Shown in pieces: positions 32,545 through 41,692 of a stretch of DNA of 58,172 bases. Below the pieces are notes generated by a model, which saw only the letters and a program-made list of their open reading frames with translations, had not been told where the DNA came from and did no database searches. The stretch comes from Gammaproteobacteria bacterium (lineage in GTDB: Bacteria > Pseudomonadota > Gammaproteobacteria > Steroidobacterales > Steroidobacteraceae), in NCBI GenBank assembly GCA_027315105.1, contig DAHUYP010000033.1, positions 1-58,172 on the forward strand, read 5' to 3'. A program made the translations under genes and the position numbers. The stretch's first letter is position 1, and the number at the start of each line of letters is the position of its first letter.

Positions 32545-34695
32545 TCAGCCGCTCCTGAGGGCCAGGGGCGCGACCACGCCGCGCATCCCCGAAGCGCCGC
32601 CATCGGCGGCCGCGCGGCGCGACGCCGCGGCATTGAAATCGCGCATGAATGGCTCGATCTCGGCGGCCGGCCGCGGCCGGCTGCAGTAATAGCCCTGGTA
32701 TTCACCGCAGCCGAGGCGGCGCAGCAGGTCGAGCTGATCGGCGCTCTCGACTCCCTCCGCCGTGACGGCCAGCCGCAGAGTGCGCGCCAGCGACACGATC
32801 GCCTGCACGATCGCCTCATCGTCGGCGTCGTAGCCCAGGTCGCAGATGAAACTGCGGTCGATCTTGAGCTTGCGGATCGGCAGACGCTTGAGCTGACTCA
32901 GGCAGGAATAGCCGGTGCCGAAGTCATCGATCGCGATGCCGACCCCCATGCGCTGCAACGCCGTGAGAACATGCGCGGATCGCTGTGGATGGCTCATGAC
33001 GGCGCTCTCGGTCAGCTCGAGCTCCAGGCAGCCCGGCGGCACACCGTACTGCTCGAGTACCGAGCCGACGGCGGCAACGAGATCTTCCTGGCGGAACTGC
33101 GTCGCCGACAGGTTCACGGCCACACGCAGGGCGCCGAAGCCGCGAGCATGCCATTGATGCAGCTGCCGCACGGCCTCGCGCAGCACCCATTCGCCGAGCG
33201 GCACAATGAGCCCGGTCTCCTCGGCCAGCGGAATGAACGCGTCCGGCGGGATCAGGCCGTTGACCGGATGCGCCCAGCGGACCAGGGCTTCGAGTCCCAC
33301 GATCCGCTCCGAGCCGAGGCTGACCAGAGGTTGGTAGTGCAACTGGAACTGGCCGGCCGGCAGCGCGCGCCGCAGATCGTTCTCGAACTGCAGCCGCTCC
33401 GGCGTGAACACCGGCGTCCCGGAGGTGAAGAAGCGAAACGTATTGCGTCCGTCCTGCTTGGCGCCGTACATGGCCTCGTCGGCGTGCGAGATCAGCGCCG
33501 CCGCCGCCGTCGCATCGTCGGGATAGAGGCTTATGCCGATGCTGGGCGTGGCGTGCAGCTCCACGCCATGCACCAGATAGGGCCGGTCGAGCAGCTCGAT
33601 CAGTGCGGCCGCGCGTTGCACCGCCACCTCGCGCTTCGAGAGCCGGCGGACGATGAGCAGGAATTCATCGCCGCCGATGCGGGCCGCCACGTCGTCGGGG
33701 CCGAGTGCATGCTCTATGCGCCCGGCCACCTGCAGCAGCAGCTCGTCGCCGGCGCCGTGACCAAGCGAGTCGTTGATGAGCTTGAATCGATCCAGATCGA
33801 CCACCATGACGGCGAAGCTCTCCAGCCGCTGCCTGGCTTGATCGATCGCCGCATGCAGGCGCTCCATGAACAGCAGGCGGTTGGGCAGCCCGGTCAGCGA
33901 ATCATGCATCGCCCGGTGATGCAGGTCGGCGTTGATCTGCTCGAGCCGCTGCGCGTGCTGCCGGCTCCGGGATTCGAGGTGGGCGTCGAACACGGCTGTC
34001 ACGAGCGTCAGTACCAGCAGCCCCAGGGCGATCAGTCCGATCGTGATGGCGAGCCAGCCGTTGTTCAGTGTCATGCCGCCGAGGCACACCGCCCCGCGCG
34101 CGAAGCGCGCGGCCGCCATGCCGGTGTAGTGCATGCCGGCGATTGCCAGGCCCATCACCAGCGATGCAGCCAGGCGGGCCAGCGCCAGGCGCCGGGAGGC
34201 GCCGCCGCGCAGATGAAACGCCAGCCACAGCGCGACGCACGAGGCGCTCACGGCGATCACGATCGAGGCGGCGACCAGCGGCGGGTCGTAACGGATTGCG
34301 GGCGTGATGTCGATGGCCGCCATGCCGGCGTAATGCATCGCGGTGACGCCCATGCCCATGACGACGCCGCTGACCGCGAAGCGCGGCAGCGTTATGGCCG
34401 GTCGCCCGACGAACGAGATTGCGAACCCGGAAGTGAGGATCGCGATCAGCAGCGAGCCGATCGTGATCGGGATGTTGTAGCTCAGCGGTATCGGCAGCGT
34501 CATGGCCAGCACGCCGATGAAGTGCATCGACCAGATGCCGATACCCATCGCGGCGGCGCCGCCGGCGAGCCAGGTGCGGCCGAGCGAGCCCTGCGCACGG
34601 GCCACGCGCGCGGCGAGCTTGAGAGCCGTATAGGACGCGATGATCGCGACGATGACCGACAGGGCCACCAATGCCGGGTTATAGAGGGGCTGCAT
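32545..34695 (-). CDS. MHYT-GGDEF-EAL c-di-GMP turnover membrane protein
   Basis: 716 residues from ATG at 34695. The first 250 residues form an MHYT sensor with about seven membrane helices and three motifs M-H-F-I-G-V, M-H-Y-A-G-M and M-H-Y-T-G-M, proposed metal (copper) binding. The GGDEF domain is intact: V-D-L-D-R-F-K and A-A-R-I-G-G-D-E-F. The EAL domain is also intact: G-L-E-A-L-V-R-W, N-L-S-A-T-Q-F, L-E-L-T-E-S, D-D-F-G-T-G-Y-S, K-I-D-R-S-F and A-E-G-V-E-S. Thus both cyclase and phosphodiesterase are possible. No I-site RxxD is obvious just before GGDEF. Confidence 0.93.
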   Translation of the reverse strand: MQPLYNPALVALSVIVAIIASYTALKLAARVARAQGSLGRTWLAGGAAAMGIGIWSMHFIGVLAMTLPIPLSYNIPITIGSLLIAILTSGFAISFVGRPAITLPRFAVSGVVMGMGVTAMHYAGMAAIDITPAIRYDPPLVAASIVIAVSASCVALWLAFHLRGGASRRLALARLAASLVMGLAIAGMHYTGMAAARFARGAVCLGGMTLNNGWLAITIGLIALGLLVLTLVTAVFDAHLESRSRQHAQRLEQINADLHHRAMHDSLTGLPNRLLFMERLHAAIDQARQRLESFAVMVVDLDRFKLINDSLGHGAGDELLLQVAGRIEHALGPDDVAARIGGDEFLLIVRRLSKREVAVQRAAALIELLDRPYLVHGVELHATPSIGISLYPDDATAAAALISHADEAMYGAKQDGRNTFRFFTSGTPVFTPERLQFENDLRRALPAGQFQLHYQPLVSLGSERIVGLEALVRWAHPVNGLIPPDAFIPLAEETGLIVPLGEWVLREAVRQLHQWHARGFGALRVAVNLSATQFRQEDLVAAVGSVLEQYGVPPGCLELELTESAVMSHPQRSAHVLTALQRMGVGIAIDDFGTGYSCLSQLKRLPIRKLKIDRSFICDLGYDADDEAIVQAIVSLARTLRLAVTAEGVESADQLDLLRRLGCGEYQGYYCSRPRPAAEIEPFMRDFNAAASRRAAADGGASGMRGVVAPLALRSG

Positions 34696-34905
34696 GGGCC
34701 GCGGTGACTTCCGTCTGAACGACCCGAGGTTTAACGGCCGCTTGCTGCATACACTAAGCGCGGCTCCGGTCGGATGCACGGTTCTGAACCGACGCTGTGA
34801 ACGGCGTCACGGCCGAGGAGCGACAAAATACCCGCTGCCGCCGCCTCGGCCCTGCTGCCGCTACTCGGCCGCCGCCGTGCCGGGGAGCGGGCGGGTGCCC
34901 GCGGC

Positions 34906-35043
34906 TTACGGCCCGATCGGCCGACTGCCGCGCGGCGCCCAGTCGCTCACGGCCTCATGTATCCAGGCCAGGGCGAACATCAGCGGCAGGAGCAGCGCCA
35001 GCACCGGCAGCAGCAGCAGTTGTATCGCGATGCGCGTCGTCAT
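34906..35043 (-). CDS. Small membrane protein of unknown function (45 residues)
   Basis: Starts MTTRIAIQLLLLPVLALLLP and forms a single 25-residue hydrophobic helix, followed by W-I-H-E-A-V-S-D-W-A-P-R-G. GAGG lies seven to ten bases before the ATG. The 163 bases upstream and 210 downstream are otherwise empty. There is no recognised family. Small size makes chance possible, but the good hydrophobic profile and ribosome-binding site support it. Confidence 0.5.
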   Translation of the reverse strand: MTTRIAIQLLLLPVLALLLPLMFALAWIHEAVSDWAPRGSRPIGP

Positions 35044-35214
35044 AGTGGGACCTCGTGCAGTCGAAGTCTGGTCCCACGCCCCTGAACGCAAGCTGAAGTC
35101 GGCCAGCCCCTGGCAGCGGCAGCAGCGCCGTGAGGCACGGGCCGCCGTTGGCGCGAGCGGCGGCCTCGACCTGCAGCTCGGCGGCGCGGGGGCACCGCGC
35201 GCGCATGCGTCCCG

Positions 35215-38200
35215 TCAGCCGCTCTGCGCCAGCCGCGCGGCCGGCAGTACGCGCAACAGCGCCTGGCGCGCCTGCCATTGCTGGTGCGGCGGCAGTTCCT
35301 GGTGGAACCGGACGTCGCCCTCGGCGTAGCTTGCCAACGGCACGCCGTCGCGCAGCAGCAGGCGGTTGCCCGCGAGCGCTGCCAATCGCGGTCCGGGCGT
35401 GATGATCCCGGCCAGATTCAGCGGGTCCGCGGCGCTCAAGGCGATCAACGCGCCGTCGGGGGCTCGTTTGCGGATCGCGCGCAGCAGGCCGAGCGCATCG
35501 CTGAGCGCGTACTGCTCGCCGCTGACGCCCGCCACGAAGCGCCCGCCGCGGATGTGGCCCTGGGCCTCGAGGCGGCGCAACGCGCGCAGCAGCAGGTGCC
35601 AGGGCGGCAGCCACTCGGCTTCGCGCGTCAGCAGTCCCCGGAACAGGACCCCGTAGCGCCGCAGCAGCAGCCACGCGAGCTGCTCGATGACCGCGGCCGG
35701 TTCGAGTAACGCCGGCGGCCCGCTCTGGCCGGACGCCGCCCCGGGGCTCGATGCCGCCGGATCGGCCCGGCGCACCAGGCTCCAACGGCCGGCGTCGCAC
35801 AGGCCGAACAGCGCTGCGCGCCGGCCCCGCGCGGCCAGTTTGCGTTTGCGCTGCAGGGGCAGCAGCAGTGCGCGCAGGCCGCCGAAGCTGTCCGCGCTCA
35901 CCAGTCCCGCGGCCACCAGTTCCGCCAGCGCGCTCTCCGCCTGTGCCTGCAGCAGGCCCGCGCCCTGCATGATCTCGTCGAAGAAGGAGGCGCCGTGTCG
36001 CTGCAGATGATCGGTCATGGCGCTCGCGCTGGCCGACAGCTGCGGTGTCGGGCGCGACGCATCCGACAGCTGCTGCCACAGCGCCCGATTCGGCCGCGTC
36101 AGCAGCGCAATCGGCGTCGCGCGCACCGGTCCTGCGGTGCAAGCGGCGCACCGCCCCAGCCGCGCCCAGAACGCGCGCCCCGACAGGCACAGGCCATCGA
36201 GCCAGGCGGCGTCGTAGTCCTGCAGGCGCGCCGGCAGCACGTCGCTTTCCCAGGCCACCGCCGCGATCTCGAAACCCTCCAGCTGCTCGATGACTCGCGC
36301 CAGGCTCGCCGCGCCCTGCGGCCGCGGCCGCGCCGTCACGCCTTGCCAGTCGAGCAGGAAGCGCATGAAGTCGGCGCTCGCGACCGGCTCGATCTCGGCG
36401 CGCAGCGCTTGGATGGTACGACGGTGGATGCGCGCCAGCAGGCGCCGTTCGCACCATTCGAGCTCCGCCTCGCCGGGGCTGAAGCGCCCGCGCAGCACGA
36501 AGCCCTCGCTCTCCAGCGCCGCGAGCGCCGTGTCGACCGCGGTGCGCCGCTGCTCCAGCGCCGCGGCGAGCGCGCTCGCGCTCACCGGTCCGGTTGCCTG
36601 CAGCTGTCCGCGCAGCAGTTCGCGCAGCCCCTGCGGCGCATCCCATTCGCGTCCGAGGAATTCCGGCGGCACTTCCAGTTCGGGTGCCGGCACGCCCTGC
36701 GCATAGATTGCCCGCACCATCGGCAGCTGCTCGGCGGCGACCCAGAAGCTCCGAGGTCCCACACGCAGCTCGGTCGCACGGCGTTGTCGCGCCAGGCTGT
36801 CGAACGCCCAGGTGAGCCGCGCCGCCGGAGCGGCCGCGGCGTCGATCACGCCGAGGAGCATCAGCGCATCGTGCAGCTCGTCGGCGCTTTCGGGCATAGG
36901 CCAGGCCTCCGCTCGCACCGCCTCGATCGCGGCGCGCGAGAGCTGGCCGAACTCGGCCGCCGTCTCCGGATCGATCCAGCGGCGCGCGGCCACCGCGCGG
37001 GTGCGCCGCTCCTCCAGCGGCGCGTCATCGAGAAACGCGTACGGCCTTGCGCTCAGGATCTCCTGCGCCAGCAGCGAAGGCTGCGGCAGATCGCGCGCCA
37101 GCATCTGCACCTCGCCGCTCTCCAGGGCCGCGAGCAACTGCAGCAGGCCGTCGACGTCCATGGCTTCGTGCAGACAGTCGTACAGCGTCTGGCCCACCAG
37201 CGGATGATCCGGTACCGCGCGCTCGCCGCTCAGGTTCTCGGCGCAGGCGAGCTGATCCGGGAACACCACCGCGATCAGGTCCTCCGCCGCCATGCGCTGC
37301 AGCGGGGCGGGCGTCTTCCTGCCGGCGCGCGAACGCTTGATCGCCAGCGCGATGGTCGCGTTCCAGCGCCAGCGCGTGGCGAACAGCGGCGCGTCGAGCA
37401 GGGCCTGCACCAGCAGCGGCTCGGCGCTGCGGTGGTTGAGGAATCGGGACAGATCCTCGAGCGCAAAGCTGTGGCTCTCGCCGAGCGACAGCACGATCGT
37501 GTCCTCCGTGGCCGCGGCCTGCAGCTCGAAATTGAAGGTGCGGCAGAAGCGCTTGCGCAGCACCAGGCCGAAGGCGCGGTTGACCCGGGCGCCGAACGGC
37601 GCGTGGATCACCAGGTGCATGTCGCCGGCCTCGTCGAAGAAGCGCTCGACCACCAGCCGCCGCTGGGTCGGCAAATGACCCAGCACCGCCTTGGCCGCCG
37701 CCAGGTATTCCACCAGCTGCCGCGCCGCCGGCTCGGTCAGGCGATGTTCCCGCATCATCAGGTCGATGCAGCGCGCGATCGTGGCGGCGTCGATTGCAGG
37801 CAGTGCCGCATCGATTTGCGCGCGCAGCGCACTCACCGCCGCCGACAGCTCGTCACTGCGGGCCGGCGCCTCGCCGATCCAGAACGGCAGCGTCGGCGGC
37901 TGGCCCTTGGCGTCCTCGACGCGTACCCGTCCCGCCTCGACGCGCAGGATGCGGTAGCTGCAGTTGCCGAGCTGAAACACGTCGCCGGCCAGGCTCTCGA
38001 TCGCGAAGTCCTCGTTCAGGGTGCCGATGAAGGTGCCGGCCGGCTCGAGCACCACCTGGTAATCCGCGCTGTCGGGAATGGCGCCGCCGCAGGTGATGGC
38101 GGTCAGCCGCGCGCCGCGACGCGCACGCAGCCGATGATTGACGGCGTCGCGATGCAGGTACGCGCTCTGCCGGCCGCGGCGGGTGCTGAAACCCTCGGCC

Positions 38201-39612
38201 AGCATCTGCAGCAGCGCATCGAACTGCGCACGTGCGAGTGCGCGATAGGGCCAGGCGCAGCGCACCAGCGCGTAGAGCTCATCCTCGCCGTACTCGCGCG
38301 CGCTGAGCTCCGCGACCAGTTGTTGCGCGAGCACGTCGAGCGGCTGCGGCGGCATGCGCACGGCGTCCAGCTCCCCGCCGCGCACCGCCGCCAGCAGTGC
38401 GGTGCATTCGACCAGATCGTCGCGGCTGAGCGCGAACAGGCGTCCCTTGGGCACTCCGCACACGGCGTGGTTGGCGCGGCCGACACGCTGCAGGAAGGTC
38501 GATATCGAGCGCGGCGTGCCGAGCTGGCACACCAGGTCCACGTCGCCGATATCGATGCCGAGCTCGAGCGACGCCGTGGCCACGAGCGCGCGCAGGCCGC
38601 CGCGCTTGAGCCGCTGCTCCGCGTCCAGCCGTTGCTCCTTCGCCAGGCTGCCGTGGTGCGCGGCCACGTACTGCTCGCCGAGCCGCTCGCTCAGATGGCG
38701 CGTCACGCGCTCCACCATGCGGCGCGTGTTGGCGAAGATCAGCGTCGTGCGGTGCTCGCGGATGAGCTGCGCGAGCCGGTCATAGACGTTCTGCCACACC
38801 TCGTTCGACATCACCGCCTCGAGCGGTGAATCCGGCAGCACCAGCGCCAGGTCGCGCGCGCGAAGGTGCCCGCTGTCGACGATCACGCAATCAGGCACGC
38901 CGGCCGCGACGCCGGCCGCGGCGCCGGCAGCCCGATCGTCCACCCCCATGCGGCTGCCGACCAGGAAGCGCGCCACGGCTTCGATCGGCTTCTGCGTCGC
39001 GGACAGGCCGATGCGCTGCACCGGCCGGCCGCAGAGCGCACCGAGTCGCTCGAGCGAGAGCGCCAGGTGCGCGCCGCGCTTGCTCGCGGCCACGGCGTGG
39101 ATCTCATCCACGATCACGGTACGGGTGCTCGCGAGCATGCGGCGTCCCGACTCGCTGGTCAGCAGCAGGTAGAGCGACTCAGGCGTGGTGACGAGAATAT
39201 GCGGCGGCGCGCGGCGCATGGCGGCGCGCTCGGGCTGCGGCGTATCGCCGCTGCGCACCTGGGCGCGGATCTGAGGCGCCGGCAGCCCCATGGCCGCCAG
39301 CTGCGCCGCGATGCCGGCCAGCGGCTGCTCGAGGTTGCGCTGCACGTCGTTCGACAGCGCCTTGAGCGGCGACACGTACACCACCTGCGTGGCCTCATCG
39401 AGCGCACCGGCGACGGCTTGGCGCACCAGCGCATCGATCGCAGCCAGAAAGGCGGCCAGCGTCTTGCCCGAGCCCGTGGGCGCTGCGATCAGCGTGTGAC
39501 GTCCGCTCGCAATCGCCGGCCAGGCGGCCAGTTGCGCCGCGGTCGGTGCCGGGAACTGCGCCTCGAACCAACGGGCGAGCGCCGGATGGAAGCTCTCGAG
39601 AGGCATGTGCAT
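35215..39612 (-). CDS. lhr: Lhr-type DEAD/DEAH-box DNA helicase (large)
   Basis: 1465 residues from ATG at 39612, with GAGAGG eight bases upstream. Walker A is [12 protein letters not shown] (near residue 45), Walker B V-D-E-I-H-A-V, motif [10 protein letters not shown], then I-F-A-N-T-R-R and the late Q-R-V-G-R-A-N-H motif VI. The rest is the long Lhr winged-helix and C-terminal region with L-N-E-D-F-A-I-E and P-F-W-I-G-E-A. Lhr is a 3'-5' ATP-dependent helicase linked to DNA repair. It diverges from ogt; 142 bases separate them. Confidence 0.93.
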   Translation of the reverse strand: MHMPLESFHPALARWFEAQFPAPTAAQLAAWPAIASGRHTLIAAPTGSGKTLAAFLAAIDALVRQAVAGALDEATQVVYVSPLKALSNDVQRNLEQPLAGIAAQLAAMGLPAPQIRAQVRSGDTPQPERAAMRRAPPHILVTTPESLYLLLTSESGRRMLASTRTVIVDEIHAVAASKRGAHLALSLERLGALCGRPVQRIGLSATQKPIEAVARFLVGSRMGVDDRAAGAAAGVAAGVPDCVIVDSGHLRARDLALVLPDSPLEAVMSNEVWQNVYDRLAQLIREHRTTLIFANTRRMVERVTRHLSERLGEQYVAAHHGSLAKEQRLDAEQRLKRGGLRALVATASLELGIDIGDVDLVCQLGTPRSISTFLQRVGRANHAVCGVPKGRLFALSRDDLVECTALLAAVRGGELDAVRMPPQPLDVLAQQLVAELSAREYGEDELYALVRCAWPYRALARAQFDALLQMLAEGFSTRRGRQSAYLHRDAVNHRLRARRGARLTAITCGGAIPDSADYQVVLEPAGTFIGTLNEDFAIESLAGDVFQLGNCSYRILRVEAGRVRVEDAKGQPPTLPFWIGEAPARSDELSAAVSALRAQIDAALPAIDAATIARCIDLMMREHRLTEPAARQLVEYLAAAKAVLGHLPTQRRLVVERFFDEAGDMHLVIHAPFGARVNRAFGLVLRKRFCRTFNFELQAAATEDTIVLSLGESHSFALEDLSRFLNHRSAEPLLVQALLDAPLFATRWRWNATIALAIKRSRAGRKTPAPLQRMAAEDLIAVVFPDQLACAENLSGERAVPDHPLVGQTLYDCLHEAMDVDGLLQLLAALESGEVQMLARDLPQPSLLAQEILSARPYAFLDDAPLEERRTRAVAARRWIDPETAAEFGQLSRAAIEAVRAEAWPMPESADELHDALMLLGVIDAAAAPAARLTWAFDSLARQRRATELRVGPRSFWVAAEQLPMVRAIYAQGVPAPELEVPPEFLGREWDAPQGLRELLRGQLQATGPVSASALAAALEQRRTAVDTALAALESEGFVLRGRFSPGEAELEWCERRLLARIHRRTIQALRAEIEPVASADFMRFLLDWQGVTARPRPQGAASLARVIEQLEGFEIAAVAWESDVLPARLQDYDAAWLDGLCLSGRAFWARLGRCAACTAGPVRATPIALLTRPNRALWQQLSDASRPTPQLSASASAMTDHLQRHGASFFDEIMQGAGLLQAQAESALAELVAAGLVSADSFGGLRALLLPLQRKRKLAARGRRAALFGLCDAGRWSLVRRADPAASSPGAASGQSGPPALLEPAAVIEQLAWLLLRRYGVLFRGLLTREAEWLPPWHLLLRALRRLEAQGHIRGGRFVAGVSGEQYALSDALGLLRAIRKRAPDGALIALSAADPLNLAGIITPGPRLAALAGNRLLLRDGVPLASYAEGDVRFHQELPPHQQWQARQALLRVLPAARLAQSG

Positions 39613-39754
39613 CAGTCTACCTCTCGCCCCCTGGCGCGGCACCCGGTTTCGCCGCGCAGTGCCGCGGCCTCGGCGGCCGCGGCACCGTCACGCCGGAAAT
39701 GCTGGCACGCCGCCCGAGGCAATGTAATCATGCAATCCATATCGGATTTTCGAC

Positions 39755-40315
39755 ATGCAAGGCACGGCCTACACATTGTTCCAGACCGCGCTGGGTACCT
39801 GCGGCATCGCCTGGGGCGACGACGGCATCGTGGCGCTGCAACTGCCCGAGGAAACGGCCGGCGCCACGGCGGCGCGCCTGCTGCGCGGCGAGCGCGCGGC
39901 CCGTGCGCAATTGCCCGCACCGTCGATTCAACGCACCATCGACGACATCACGGCGCTGCTGACCGGCGAGCCGCGCGACCTGCAGCACGCAACACTGGCC
40001 ATGACACGGCTGCCGGCCTTCCACCAGCGGGTCTACGCCATCGTGCGCCAGATCCCGCCGGGCCACACCCGATCGTACGGCGAGGTCGCCGCGCTCTGCG
40101 GCCGGCGCCACGCCGCCCGCGCGGTCGGGCAGGCGATGGCGCGCAATCCGTTCCCGATCATCGTACCCTGTCACCGCGTGCTGGCCGCGCACGGCAGGAG
40201 CGGCGGCTTCTCGGCCCACGGCGGCGTGACGACCAAGTTGCGGCTGCTGGCGATCGAGCGCGCCGCGCTCGGTGGCAAGGTGCCCGCGGCGGCCGGTCTT
40301 CGTCCGCCGTTCTGA
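39755..40315 (+). CDS. ogt: Methylated-DNA--protein-cysteine methyltransferase
   Basis: 186 residues. The active-site motif is I-V-P-C-H-R-V, with F-H-Q-R-V-Y-A-I-V-R-Q-I-P-P-G-H-T-R-S-Y-G-E-V-A (HTH entry) and the A-V-G-Q-A-M-A-R-N-P Arg finger region before it. The enzyme removes alkyl groups from O6-alkylguanine by transferring them to its own Cys. There is no Ada N-terminal AraC domain. The gene diverges from lhr, giving a possible DNA-repair pair. It ends 20 bases before the ClC gene. Confidence 0.93.
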   Translation: MQGTAYTLFQTALGTCGIAWGDDGIVALQLPEETAGATAARLLRGERAARAQLPAPSIQRTIDDITALLTGEPRDLQHATLAMTRLPAFHQRVYAIVRQIPPGHTRSYGEVAALCGRRHAARAVGQAMARNPFPIIVPCHRVLAAHGRSGGFSAHGGVTTKLRLLAIERAALGGKVPAAAGLRPPF

Positions 40316-40334
40316 TCGCCACGGCGGCCGATCA

Positions 40335-41621
40335 TTGCGTGACGTTCTCAAGAACACCGGCCGCGCACTGCTGTCCGTGCAACGCTGGAAGGCACGCGTG
40401 GTGCTGTGGCTCGCCGGAGCCTCGGTCGGCGTGGCGGCAGTGCTGTTCGCGCGCCTGGCCGACGTCGCGCAGGCGGCGCTGCGCCGCCTGCTGCTGCACT
40501 CCGCGCTCTGGCCGCTGCTGCTCGCGCCGCTGGGCTTCTTCCTCATCGCCTGGATCACACGGCGCTATTTCCGCGGCGCCGAAGGCAGCGGCATTCCGCA
40601 GACCATCTACGCCCTGCAGGCGGAGGGCGAGGAGGCCGTGCCGATGGTCATGCGGGCGCGCATCGTGCTGGCGCGCATGGTGCTCGCGGGGGCCGGCCTG
40701 TTCTGCGGCGGCTCGATCGGGCGCGAGGGCCCCACCGTGCACGTCGGCGCGGCCATCGCCTACGCCCTGGGTCGCTGGCTGCCGCACCGGGAGCTCGCGT
40801 CCCAGCGCCGTCTGCTGATCCTTGCCGGCGGCGCCGCCGGCGTCGCCGCAGCCTTCAATACGCCGCTGGCAGGGGTGATGTTCGGCATCGAGGAGCTGTC
40901 GCGCTCGTTCGAGGAACGCGCCAGCGGCGTGACGCTGACCACGGTGGTGCTGGCCGGCATCGTCGCGATCGCGCTGGCCGGCGACTACACCTACTTCGGC
41001 CAGCCCATCCTGTCGGCGGACGCAGGCCGGCTGACGCTCGGCACCTTCGCGGTGGCGATTGCCAGCGGCCTGGGCGGCGGTCTGTTCTGCCGGCTGTTGC
41101 TGGTCAGCGTACGCGGCCTGCCGAGCTTCATCGGCCATCTGCAGCGCGAGCACCGCGCGAGCTTTGCGCTCGCCTGCGGCGTGCTGGTGGCGTTGATCGG
41201 TCTGCTCTCGGGCGGGCTCACCTATGGCAGCGGTTACGTCGAGGCAAAGTCGATCTTCGAGTCCAACGCGCACCTGCCGTGGACCTACGCGCCGGCACGC
41301 GCGCTCGCGACCCTGCTGTCGTACCTGAGCGGCGTACCGTGCGGCCTGTTCGCGCCTTCCCTGTCCACGGGCGCCGGCCTGGGCGAACTGGTAGCGCGGC
41401 TGATAGGGGTGGCGAACGGCGTGCCGTTCGCGATTCTCGGCATGTGCGGCTTTCTGGCCGCCGTGACGCAAGCGCCATTGACCTCGCTGGTCATCGTCAT
41501 GGAGATGACGTCGCAGCACCGGATGGTGTTTCCGCTCGCGCTCACCGTGATCATCGCCACCGCGCTGTCGAAGCTGCTGTCCCCACCGCTGTATCGCACG
41601 CTCGCGCAGCGCTACGCCTAG
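40335..41621 (+). CDS. ClC-family chloride channel/transporter
   Basis: 428 residues from a proposed TTG (LRDVLKNTGR); an upstream ATG at 40272 would overlap ogt by 44 bases. About eleven membrane segments. The chloride-path motifs are present: G-S-G-I-P-Q, G-R-E-G-P-T-V-H-V-G with the gating Glu, and the later G-L-F-A-P-S-L-S-T-G-A. Members move Cl- or F- with or without H+ exchange across the inner membrane. It lies between DNA repair and peptidase genes and nothing in context tells its role. Confidence 0.9.
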   Translation: MRDVLKNTGRALLSVQRWKARVVLWLAGASVGVAAVLFARLADVAQAALRRLLLHSALWPLLLAPLGFFLIAWITRRYFRGAEGSGIPQTIYALQAEGEEAVPMVMRARIVLARMVLAGAGLFCGGSIGREGPTVHVGAAIAYALGRWLPHRELASQRRLLILAGGAAGVAAAFNTPLAGVMFGIEELSRSFEERASGVTLTTVVLAGIVAIALAGDYTYFGQPILSADAGRLTLGTFAVAIASGLGGGLFCRLLLVSVRGLPSFIGHLQREHRASFALACGVLVALIGLLSGGLTYGSGYVEAKSIFESNAHLPWTYAPARALATLLSYLSGVPCGLFAPSLSTGAGLGELVARLIGVANGVPFAILGMCGFLAAVTQAPLTSLVIVMEMTSQHRMVFPLALTVIIATALSKLLSPPLYRTLAQRYA

Positions 41622-41692
41622 AACGAGGGCTGCGACCGTGGCTGCCTGCCGGCGAGGTGCGATCGGGCAAGCTGCTCGCGTATAGTTGCGGC

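Noticed and set aside
32536..34707. 723-codon open frame on the plus strand
   Set aside because: It is the mirror of the MHYT-GGDEF-EAL gene, whose motifs are all intact on the minus strand.
35995..38829. 944-codon open frame on the plus strand
   Set aside because: It is antisense to lhr, rich in Arg/Gln/His with no recognisable motif.
40406..41690. Upstream extension of the M49-like frame across the ClC gene
   Set aside because: The extension overlaps the ClC gene in another frame and reads as Arg/Ala-rich noise; the real protein begins at 41693 or 41741.
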